From assembly GCA_036784855.1 (NCBI GenBank), contig JAZDSV010000025.1:1-64000 (forward strand): a stretch of 64,000 nucleotides of DNA, read 5' to 3'. The stretch is from Aphelidium insulamus. Taxonomy: Eukaryota; Aphelidiomycota; Aphelidea; Aphelidiaceae. The translations under genes were made by a program, and so were the position numbers. Within the stretch, counting starts at the first letter, position 1; the number at the start of each line of letters is the position of its first letter. Of the stretch, positions 10,730 through 20,977 are shown in pieces. The notes beneath the pieces are model-generated. The model saw only the letters and a program-made list of their open reading frames with translations, made no database searches and was not told the DNA's origin.

Positions 10730-10865
10730 ATAGATGCATGAGAGAAATGTGTGTTAAGCCGGCACAGCGCGGCTTAATTTATAAACTTTGGCGCGACTAT
10801 ATTTTGTGGGCAAGATCGACCTTAACCCGCAAATGAGATTATTGCCGAATTTTTTCCGTTCGGCA

Positions 10866-13800
10866 AAACTTTTGTTCTTTGGTGTATCAAACAAATGTCT
10901 GACGGCGACGGCGGCCCACCAGGCAAGCAGCAACGCACAGACGACCTGTTTGCGCGTTTAGACGAGCTATTTTCAAAAGTAAAACAATCGCATGCATGGT
11001 ATGCGCCTGTAGAGCATGCGGCAGCGATGGAAGAAATTTGCACAGAGGTTTGCTGTGCTAGCAATGGTCATGAAGTGTTTTATCGACGCGCAGGCAAGAA
11101 GCGTTCTTACCAAATTGGCGGCGGCTTCCGGATTTCAGGGCTCTCTTGATTTGAGTGACAACTCAAAGGTATAGCAGAAATCATACTGGTGTTAGTAATG
11201 TTGTGTAGAATTCAAAGTGTATCGTGTTATGCCGCCAGGCCGGAAATGACCAAGAAGCGCTGCGAGGCCACCTTGGCAGTCTTTTGGTGAAAGCAAAGGG
11301 GCCCGAAGGTCCAAATTCACCTCAATCACGTGGATACAAGATTCTGCAAGCTCATTTCGGAAGTGAGTATAATTCAAGCGTCGGGAATTTGGATCTCTTT
11401 ACCGAACATGTGACTTCCGTGTCCAAGCGTTGGGGTTCCTCGAGTTTCTACGCCCCATATACCGTTGCATTTCAAGCCAGTGGAGTCGGGAAGTCGCGCA
11501 CAGTTGTGGAATACGCAAAGAGAAACTACTCTTTCTACGTTTGCATGCGTGACGACTCAAATGGCTTCCCACCACGCTCTGCCGCGGCGACCCTGTTCAC
11601 TCCACTGTCTGGAAGCACTTTTACGAATAATGTCAACACGTTTACCGCCTACTATGCCACCTTAATCGCGGCGGCAATCCAGGTTCTAATGGACTTTTCT
11701 GCTAATGAAACGGATGCGAAAGTACGAGCAATGGTTTTTATTTCAGCTCTAATTTCTTACAGGTGGGCCCCGAAAGCTTTGTAAGCCATCAAGTGGAGAC
11801 GAGCACTTCAACAAAATTCTGCGGCCAGACATTTGCAGACAAGCTTAAGGATAAGCTGACGGATTATTTGTCCACTGTTGAGGCCATGGTCAAGGTTGAA
11901 AGTCAATCCAGTAGTGAAAGTTTGGACCAGCTAGAGCTTGAGCTGGCTACACGTGTTTTGGTTGAAAAGTGCACTTTGTTACAATCTAAACGCGCTGCTG
12001 AGGTAAAGTCATCATAGGCAACGACAAACTTTCACAGCTGTAATGTAAGGGTAGACTTCCCCAGTCCTGTTTATAATCGACGAAGCGTCGCTATTGCTGC
12101 AGAAAGTTTATCAGGTTGACGCCTTAAATTACTTTCAACACTTCCGCTACGCCATGCGAAGGGTTCCCGACCAAACGCCGTTGGTGTTTGTTCTCCTGGA
12201 CACATATGATCGACTCTCCAATTTTAAGCCGATTCGAGTGTCCCCTACCGGTCGATTCGTGTCTGGCACAAAACTATTTGAGCCGTACTACAACTTTGGT
12301 TTCCCAAAACGTATCAATTACCCACCGCCCGACGATGATGACTTTACCCGGGCAAACCTACTAGCATCTGGTCGATACTTATGGCGCTTGTATAATCCAG
12401 GCAATAGTGTGGAGCATATACCCACTATAGCCCAGTTGTTGGTTATACGAGCCATAGCTACAAAAAAACTGGTGTTGTCGGCGGATGCACCGGAACTGAC
12501 CTCGGCTAACCTCCTGACGTTAGCGTCGGTGCGTCTATGCTTTTTCACTCAAGAGAAAAACGAGCTTGCGTTGGAAATGGTGCGCAGCCATGGCGCGCTG
12601 TTACTGTACTTGTCGCCCGACCGACGTGCACTTATTGTCAGCCATTCGACTGAGCCTATCCTGGCGGAGGCAGCAGCGGTTCTCATGAATGGCGATCGTC
12701 TACCGTGGCTCACAGTGGTCAAGGAAGTCTATAAATGCCTGCTGATGGGGCTAGTCGATGCCGGCCCGCGTGGCGAGATGGCGGCGCGAATTCTGTTGCT
12801 TATGTCCCGCGACAGTTGTGTTGTCAAACCAAAAAATGATCTCATTTCGTGGTCCAAGAGGGTGTCGCTTGACCTATTTCTGCAGAAACTAGGCGGTATC
12901 TGCCTGCGCGATATTGTGAAGGACGGAGGTTATGGAAGGATGCGTTTGGAAAATTCATTCGTCAACTTTACGCAGTTTGCGTACGTAACATACACTCCCA
13001 AGCTGGAAGACTTGAAACGATTCTACTGCTACTTTGCGGCAGTGTTCTGCAAGCGCGGCGAACATGCGGTCGATTTGATTATTCCTGTGCGCACAGGCGC
13101 TGGTGAAAACGACTATAGCGCCATCCTTGTACAAGTGAAGAACTATTCGGCATCGTCCGGAACAGGCCGTGGCGAAATCGAAATAGACGCAATTCTCTCG
13201 TACGCCGAGGCTCTTCTACATGGGGCGTCCGATACGGCTAATACGTCCCATACGGCGAATACGTCCGATATGGTGAATACGTCCGGTATGGTAGTGTGTG
13301 GCGGGGTGTCTGAAACAGAAAGTCAGCCAAGTGAAGCGTCAAGTCTGCCAAGCAAACCAACAAGTCAGCAAAGTGAAGCGTCAAGTCAGCCAAGCAAACC
13401 AACAAGTCAGCAAAGTGAACCGTCAAGTCAGCCAAGCGAAGCAACAAGTCAGCAAAGTGAAGCGTCAAGTCAGCCAAGTGAAGCATCAAATCATCAAAGT
13501 GAAGCGTCAAGCCAGCAATGCAAACCAGCCAGTCTGCAAAGCCGGCGCTTTACCCGCTCTAAAGGAAATCCGCCCTACGATCCGTTCATTTATCTGTTCA
13601 TGCAGCTGGGCGAGCAGAATAATGGTGGCACGGTTGCTCTGTACACTGAAGTAGCAAATAAGGAGCGCCAATTCTCTGCGGCGATGATGTCGACAATCGA
13701 CGAATCAGTGTTTCCACTGCTCGCTGGTAACGATCACTTGAAAAAGATGCTGCAAAAGATTGCACTTTCGTATTTCAATCCGATTGATGCTATATTGGCG

Positions 13801-14290
13801 GAGGAAGGTACCGAGCAGCACAAGCGCAAAGCCTTGTGCAAGACTGTCGCTAGTATGATGGCAATCAGTTACCCCGCGAACAACGACTACGACGACGCCG
13901 ATGCCGCTGCTATACCCGCCGCCCTCGACGTGATGGAGGAATGAGCGGACTGGACTGGCCGCGACATTTGCACATGTACAGCATCGACAACAGAATCAAC
14001 ACGGAAATTATTGCCTGCACAAAGATATTATATACCGCATGAATAGTATTCACTTCATCAAATCATTATCATTGATCTGGTGCGGAAATAGACATTATCT
14101 TTGCAGCCATGAACGGCTACATACTTATTGTAATAAATACTAGTAGCGATTATAGTGGACAAGCTGGAAGTTTCAAACTTTTTATTGAACTACCGACCAT
14201 CATCAGTTCATAATTAAGGAATATGGAAGCTACATATCACAATGCACGGTTAAATTTTGCTGTTTTATGTACACACTGTGTATAACAACT
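10866..14290. repeat. Segmental duplication, left copy
   Basis: The block from just upstream of the NTPase-nuclease gene to about 330 bases past its stop is repeated at about 16919-20310, an offset near 6050. Similarity includes introns and 3' flank and is very high. The two copies differ mainly in a 42-base deletion within a Ser/Gln-rich repeat and a few small indels. Confidence 0.92.
10895..13944 (+). CDS. Crinkler-type NTPase with C-terminal REase-like nuclease domain, copy A
   Basis: Exons 10895-11047, 11094-11168, 11239-11721, 11763-12002 and 12055-13944; 946 residues. A P-loop ATPase domain carries Walker A at about 156-164 (ASGVGKSRT), then FYVCMRD and FPPRS. Walker B is at about 321-328 (VLFIIDEA), created only after splicing of the fourth intron. 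The middle resembles the STAND-like arm of eukaryotic CR effectors. Near residue 657 a DLIIPV strand is followed by ILVQVKNY at about 677, the D...Q-x-K signature of PD-(D/E)XK nucleases. A Ser/Gln/Pro-rich repeat tract splits the nuclease-like domain. NTPase plus REase is the layout described for Crinkler-related effectors and transposon-derived proteins. No secretion signal is visible. Role in host manipulation or genome conflict is inference. Confidence 0.8.
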
Positions 14291-14396
14291 ACACATATAA
14301 TCTTGCATTAACACAACAGTACATACACAATAACGAGCCCTGGCAGACGTGGACAACACATTGTCAACACACAACAACACCCAACAACACGTAACA

Positions 14397-14840
14397 ATGA
14401 GCAGCAACCGCTCACTGATGGTGCTGGCGTGCGTGGGCGCCGCCGCCCTGGCCACCAACCCCGATGAGATCTCCTTCCAGCGGCACATTGAGTCGGCGAT
14501 GAAGAGGCGAGTGGTGCTGATAACTCCTATTGCATAATTCAGCAGGCTTACCATGCACTCGCAGCGATGGCTCGTCGTGGTTGGAGCGCAAGCTGGTGTC
14601 GCACAGCACAGCGCTGATCTATAATCGCAAGGTGTGTGTGTATGGGCATGCAGCGTAACAACTGCAACTTGATATACTTTCCTCCTTGCCTATATTATGC
14701 AGGACTTCAAGTTCTTCTCGGTGATGTCACTGCCGGAACAAGAGGTGGCCTACTTGGGCATGTTTAGCGTGTGGCTGGCCGTTCCCGGCAGCTGGTCCTC
14801 GCTCAAGATTGTCCTGCGCTCTGTTCTCACTCTGGACTAG
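14397..14840 (+). CDS. Small conserved protein with N-terminal hydrophobic segment
   Basis: Exons 14397-14506, 14565-14631 and 14703-14840 give 104 residues. The N-terminus has a hydrophobic segment (LMVLACVGAAALA) followed by TNPDEISFQRHIES, a layout seen in small DUF4359-like proteins; that link is weak. The centre reads SSWLERKLVS and the C-terminus DFKFFSVMSL, then VAYLGMFSVWLAVPGSW. The joins are phase-consistent only if the first intron uses a GC donor (GCGAGT). A GT donor further upstream is possible but loses residues. Function is unknown. The gene ends 54 bases from the convergent SEH1 stop. Confidence 0.6.
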
Positions 14841-14893
14841 ATGTGATGTATTCACTATTCATTGTATACATATATTGCAGTATAATGATATTA

Positions 14894-16512
14894 CTATCGA
14901 AGTGGAGGTAGCTGCTCAGTGTGGCCGGTGGGAGCCTCCACCACCGACATGCATTGCCACTCTTGCAGATAGTTGGCTGCACGTGTAAGTGTTGATAACC
15001 ACAGAAAGTGTGGTATGTACAAGTGTATAATTTACCACAGATACATATCTATCAGACAACATACCCTTCCACAGCATGACACGGCCATCGTCGCCGCTGC
15101 TGCACAGCACCGTGCCAGTTACATTCCACTCCACGCGCCACACGGCGGCCTGATGGTCGTTTAACTCGGCGGCAAGTTCCACGCGGTACGCCTCCTTGGT
15201 GCCAGAGGTGCCTGGCGCATCACCCGCCGCTGCAGACTGCGCATCATCCGTATCAAACAGCTTGAATATGCGCACGTGCTTGTCCTTGCACGCCGTGGCC
15301 ACCAGCTGGTACGATCTGCCAGTTATAAGTGTCATACTTACAGAAGAACATTAATTATAGACACACCGTCCAATGCAAGGCGCCCATGCCACATCGTGCA
15401 CCGTGTCACCGTGGCCGCCCAGTGTCTGCACCACCACCCACCTCCTGTCTGCCTCCAGGTAGCGATATATCTAGTATATCAGTAAATATATAATAAGATC
15501 AATGCAGATACACTCATACTTTGGCAGTATTCTCCTTGCCGGCACCGACTACCAGCTGCTGTGGCTGGAAGCGCCCTGGACACCAGTCCACGCAGTACTC
15601 GGTGTCCTTTTCGCGCACGGTGCGCACTGTCGCAGTCAATTCCACGTCGTGCTACACAATATTTTGTGTTATTGCGGGACATTTAATATGATAATTTAAC
15701 AACAAGGAACTTCTTGATGATGCATTGTACAGATACAAACCTATAACGCGTAAATGCAACACAAGCGCATATAAATACGAAATACATAACAGAGTAAAGT
15801 AAGAAAGCAAGTAACAACGTACAAGCAGCGTCCAGTGGGCCAGGTTCATCACGTCCATGGCTTCGTAGACGCGCAGCATCCCGTCCACCGACACCGTGGC
15901 CAGCTTGAGGCCCATATGGTGCGGGGCGAATGCAATGTCCTGCACCGTGCCCTTGCTGTCCACCAGGCGCGCCTTCTCTGCCCAGCGCTTGCCGCTTCCC
16001 CGGGCCGCTTCTAACACCCGTACATTGAGTGGCCGTGTCTCTCATGTCCTCTCCATATATATACATACATACATACACACGCTATAGACTATATGTATAC
16101 ACACGTACCGGCACCGTCTTGCTCCTCCCAGATACGGATGGAGCGGTCAAAGGAGCATGTGGCAAGCACCTGGCCAAACTCGGGGTGAGCCCAGCACACT
16201 CGTAGCACGGACGCGTCGTGCGCCTGTCCATCGAGTCATCAGGCAAAGCATATATACACAGCGTGTGGTACTCGCCTTCCAGTCGTCGTTGCAGACCCAG
16301 CTGGTGCCACTACTGTTTCCATCGCTGTCGGCGGCGTCATGGGCGTCATGCTCGTGCTGATGCTGACGCTGCTGCTGCATGTCCCACACTTTGACACGGT
16401 GGTCAGAGGCACAGGTGGCCAGGCGGCGGCCGTAGAAGTCATAGGCCATGTCGTGCAGCACGTCTTCGTGGCCGGGCCGGAAGCCGCTGGGAACTATCTG
16501 AGCCGCGGTCAT
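14894..16512 (-). CDS. SEH1: Nucleoporin SEH1 (WD40 protein)
   Basis: Exons 16276-16512, 16109-16223, 15823-16010, 15520-15651, 15367-15470, 15065-15315 and 14894-14976; 369 residues. SEH1 is a beta-propeller of the Y-complex of the nuclear pore and of the SEA/GATOR2 complex. Diagnostic stretches are [83 protein letters not shown] and [17 protein letters not shown]. The C-terminus ends [11 protein letters not shown], as in animal SEH1. A His/Gln/Asp-rich loop (about residues 45-70) is an insertion in blade 1. Intron 1 starts with GC (GCGAGT) and is forced by homology. Length is close to the family. Confidence 0.95.
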
Positions 16513-16944
16513 GTCGGAATGGTACGGATTAATTAATCACAGTGTAAATATTTACTTGCTGTTCCCTGAAAAGAGCATTTGACACAATTAACTCACCGCA
16601 GCTGCTGGAGGCGGTCGGTCGACGCCTAATTTTAATAACTATATCCTTCTCTGGTGTCGTCTATATTGATGCAGTGTGTGACTGTTGTGGGGCTACCCGG
16701 GCGACCGTGTGGCCGTCGAGTGATACATAGCTTCACTATCAAACGAAGCGTCCAGGAGCAGTCGCTGTTGGATACGCGGTTGCGTTGTGGGTGGACAATG
16801 AGGATCTGCTGCAGGGACAGCGCGCATCTTAAGTGACGGTCCTGCGCTTAATTTATGACTGATTCGATTATTTAACTTTGGTGCGACCTTATAATTGGTG
16901 GGTTAAGGTCGGAAAATTTTTTCGTCCTTTGGTGTATCAAACAA
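16513..16944. other. Intergenic region between SEH1 and NTPase-nuclease copy B
   Basis: It is the promoter region of SEH1 on one side and of copy B on the other. The last 70-80 bases resemble the upstream region of copy A with several indels. No gene is seen. Confidence 0.6.
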
Positions 16945-19900
16945 ATGTCTGACGGCGACGGCGGCCCGCCCAGCAAGAAGCAGAGCACAGACGACCTGTT
17001 TGCGCGTTTAGACGAGGCATATGCAAGAGTGAAACAATCGGATGCCTGTTATGCGCCTGTGGAGCATGCGGCAGCGATGGAAGAATTTTGCGCAGAGGTT
17101 TGCTGTGCTTGCATGGTCATGCAGTGATTTATCGACGCGCAGGCAAGAAGAGTTCTTACTAAATTGGCGGCGGCTTCTGGATTTCAGGGCTCTCTAGATT
17201 TGAGTGACAACTCAAAGGTATTATGCAGAAATCTTACTGGTGTTAGTAATGTTGTGTAGAATTCAAAGTGTATCGTGTTATGCCGCCAGGCCGGAAATGA
17301 CCAAGAAGCGCTGCGAGGCCACCTTGGCAGTCTTTTGGTGAAAGCAAAGGGGCCCGAAGGTCCAAATTCACCTCAATCACCTGGATACAAGATTCTGCAG
17401 GCTCATTTCGGAAGTAAGTATAACTCGAGCGTCGGTGGGTTGGATCTCTTTACCGAACATGTGACTTCCGTGTCCAAGCGTTGGGGTTCCTCGAGTTTCT
17501 ACGCCCCATATACCGTTGCATTTCAAGCCAGTGGAGTCGGGAAGTCGCGTACAGTTGTGGAATACGCAAAGAGAAACTACTCTTTCTACGTTTGCATGCG
17601 TGACGACTCAAATGGCTTCCCACCACGCTCTGCCGCGGCGCCCCTATTCACTCCACTGTCTGGAAGCACTTTTACGAATAACGTCAATACGTTTACCGCC
17701 TACTATGCCGCCTTAATCGCGGCGGCAATCCAGGTTCTAATGGACTTTTCTGCTAATGAAACGGATGCAGAAGTATGAGCAATTGTCTTTATTTGAGCTC
17801 TAATTTCTTACAGGTGGGCCCCGAAAACTTTGTAAGCCATCAAATGGAGACGAGCACTTCAACAAAATTCTGCGGCCAGACATTTGCAGACAAGCTTAGG
17901 GATAAACTGACGGATAATTTGTCCACTGTTGAGGCCATGGTCAAGGTTGAAAGTCAGTCAAGTAGTGAAAGTCCAGACAAGCTAGCGCTTGAGCTGGCTG
18001 CAAGTGTTTTGGTTGAAAAGTGCACTTTGTTACAATCTAAACGCGCTGCTGAGGTAAAGTCATCATAGGCAACGACAAACATTTCGCAGCTGTAATGTAA
18101 AGTAGACTTCCCCGGTCCTGTTTATAATCGACGAAGCGTCGATATTACTGCCGAAAGTTGATCAGGACTTCGCCTTAAATTACTTTCAACACTTTCGCTA
18201 CGCCATGCGAAGGGTTCCCGACCAAACGCCGTTGGTGTTTGTTCTCTTGGACACCTATGGTCGACTTTCCAATTTTATGCCGATTCCAGTGACCCATTCC
18301 GGTCGATTCGTGGCTGGCACAAAACTGTTTGAGCCGTACTACAACTTTGGTTTCCCGAAACGCATCAATTACCCACCGCCCGACGATGATGACTTTACCC
18401 GGGCAAACCTACTAGCATCTGGTCGATACTTGTGGCGCTTGTATAATCCAGGCAACAGTGTGGAGCATATACCCACTGTAGCCCAGGTGCTGACTATACG
18501 AGCCATGGCGACAACAAAGCTGGTGTTGTCGGCGGATGCACCGGAACTGACCTCGGTTAACCTCCTGACGTTAGCGTCGGTGCGTCTATGCTTTTTCACT
18601 CAAGAGAAAAACGAGCTTGCGTTTGAAATGGTGCGCAGCCATGGCGCACTGCTACTCTACTTGTCGCCCGACAGACGTGCACTTATTGTCAGCCATTCGA
18701 CTGAGCCTATCCTGGCGGAGGCAGCAGCGGTTCTCATGAACGGCGATTGTCTACCGTGGCTCACAGTGGTCAAGGAAGTCTATAAATGCCTGCTGATGGG
18801 ACTAGTCGATGCCGGCCCGCGTGGCGAGATGGCGGCGCGAATTCTGTTGCTTATGTCCCGCGACAATTGTGTTGTCAAACCAAAAAATGATCTCATTTCG
18901 TGGTCCAAGCGGGTGTCGCTTGACCTATTTCTGCAGAAACTTGGCGGTATCTGCCTGCGCGATATTGTGAAGGACGGAGGTTATGGAAGGATGCGTTTGG
19001 AAAATTCATTCGTCAACTTTACGCAGTTTGCGTACGTAACATACACTCCCAAGCTGGAAGACTTGAAACGATTCTACTGCTACTTTGCGGCAGTATTCTG
19101 CAAGCGCGGCGAACATGCGGTCGATTTGATTATTCCTGTGCGCACAGGCACTGGTGAAAACGACTATAGCGCCATCCTTGTGCAAGTGAAGAACTATTCG
19201 GCATCGTCCGGAACAGGCCGCGGCGAAATCGAAATAGACGCAATTCTCTCGTACGCCGCGGCTCTTCTACATGGGGCGTCCGATACGGTGTACACGTCCA
19301 ATACGGCGAATACGTTCGATATGGTGAATACGTCCGGTATGGTAGTGTGTGGCGGGGTGTCTGAAACAGAAAGTCAGCCAAGTGAAGCGTCAAGTCTGCC
19401 AAGCAAACCAACAAGTCAGCAAAGTGAAGCGTCAAGTCAGCCAAGCGAACCAACAAGCGAGCAAAGTGAAGCGTCAAGTCAGCCAAGTGAAGCATCAAAT
19501 CATCAAAGTGAAGCGTCAAGCCAGCAATGCGAACCAGCCAGTCAGCAAAGTCGGCGCTTTACTCGCTCTAAAGGAAATCCGCCCTACGATCCGTTCATTT
19601 ATCTGTTCATGCAGCTGGGCGAGCAGAAAAATGGTGGTACGGTTGCTCTATACACTGAAGTAGCAAATAAGGAGCGCCAATTCTCTGCGGCAATGATGTC
19701 GACAATCGACGAATCAGTGTTTCCACTGCTCGCTGGTAACGATCACTTGAAAAAGATGCTGCAAAAGATTGCACTTTCGTATTTCAATCCGATTGATGCT
19801 ATATTGGCGGAGGAAGGTACCGAGCAGCACAAGCGCAAAGCCTTGTGCAAGACTGTCGCTAGTATGATGGCAATCAGTTACCCCGCGAACAACGACTACG

Positions 19901-20310
19901 ACGACGCCGATTCCGCTGCTATCCCCGCCGCCCTCGACGTGATGGAGGAATGAGCGGACTGGACTGGCCACGACATTTGCACATGTACAGCATCGACAAC
20001 AGAATCAACACGGAAATTATTGCCTGCACAAAGATATGAATATACCGCATGAATAGTATTCACTTTATCAAATCATTATCATTGATCTGGTGTGTCCAAA
20101 GTCTGCAGAAATAGACATTATCTTTGCAGCCATGAACGGCTACATACTTACTATAATAAATACTAGTAGCGATTATAGTGGACAAGGTGGACGTTTCAAG
20201 CAGTTTTTATTGAACTGCCGACCATTATCAGTTCATAATTAAGGAATACGAAAGCTACATATCACAGTGCACGGTTAAAGTTTGCTGCTGTATTTATGTA
20301 CACATTGGAA
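16919..20310. repeat. Segmental duplication, right copy
   Basis: Partner of the block at about 10866-14290 in the same orientation. Between the two copies lie one small conserved gene and SEH1, which are single-copy. Similarity ends in the 3' flank near 20305. Confidence 0.92.
16945..19953 (+). CDS. Crinkler-type NTPase with C-terminal REase-like nuclease domain, copy B
   Basis: Exons 16945-17097, 17143-17217, 17290-17772, 17814-18053 and 18106-19953; 932 residues. The first four exons have exactly the lengths of copy A, and substitutions leave all splice phases intact. Walker A (ASGVGKSRT), Walker B (VLFIIDEA), the DLIIPV strand and VQVKNY are unchanged. The Ser/Gln-rich insert is 14 residues shorter than in copy A. 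Retained open frame and motifs in both copies suggest that both are functional and that the duplication is recent, or kept alike by gene conversion. Assignment and doubts are as for copy A. Confidence 0.8.
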
Positions 20311-20580
20311 GACCTCCAAACCCAAATAAATCGCCTTTTTTCGAAAAACAAACCCTAAGGTATTTATCCAGTGAGTGCGGTGTTTAGAGCAGTTGAGCGC
20401 TCGTGATCTCTCTTCGACAGCAGTTGCAGATCGAGACGTGAATATTGCCTCGTTGAATTCCATCATCGTCTACTGCCGCAATTCGCTTCGTTAGTACAGC
20501 AGAATCCTTCTCCAAGTTGTTCGACATTACAGTCACCATACTTACGGCCTGGGAGCCCGCCGACCGTTGTGGGCGCATTT

Positions 20581-20742
20581 TGCGTATCGTACCGTATAGG
20601 TGAATGGTCTATCAACTCTCCATACGCATTCTTTTTCGGGTGTAATATTCCTGTAACATGCATTATGCGAATCGTACCGTATAGGCGAATGTATACACAG
20701 TCAATCAACTCCATACGCATTCTATTACTGGCGAAATATTCC
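20581..20742. repeat. Imperfect tandem repeat, about 80 bases, two units
   Basis: The block starting TCGTACCGTATAGG near 20586 recurs near 20670, and both end in CATACGCATTCT and a similar AATATTCC. It lies between the NTPase-nuclease copy and the kinase gene. The overlapping 117-codon minus-strand frame looks spurious. No function is evident. Confidence 0.75.
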
Positions 20743-20829
20743 CTGCTAATAACAGACAAACAATTAAGCCGCTTGCCAGCTAGTGCAAGGGAGAGGTGTA
20801 AGTCCCGCCTCGACATTTAAGTGGTCCCT

Positions 20830-20868
20830 TAAAACCATAACGCGTGAACTTCACGCGTTATGGTTTTA
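20830..20868. repeat. Perfect 39-base palindrome (19-bp arms, 1-base centre)
   Basis: The left arm begins TAAAACCATAACGCG at 20830 and the right arm is its exact reverse complement, centred on C at 20849. In RNA it would fold into a long perfect hairpin. It lies about 110 bases downstream of the kinase stop on the opposite strand. It may be a mobile-element end, a recombination scar or a 3' processing structure; nothing decides between these. Confidence 0.95.
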
Positions 20869-20977
20869 TATATTTATTTGGCCGTAAGCAATATTTTTGG
20901 GCATACATAATTACATCTACACCTCTTCTCACAACTATATAGATATATTTAACACGGCTGACATTCGCCACCAGTAT

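Noticed and set aside
13238-13654. Long repetitive frames on both strands opposite or out of frame with the Ser/Gln repeat
   Set aside because: They are shadows of a 21-base repeat whose length is a multiple of three, so several frames stay open.
16223-16276. GT donor alternative (GTACCA) for SEH1 intron 1
   Set aside because: It shifts the frame and destroys the conserved WAHPEFGQV segment; only the GC donor keeps it.
20463-20816. 117-codon minus-strand frame
   Set aside because: It is made largely of two 80-base repeat units, with no protein-like features.
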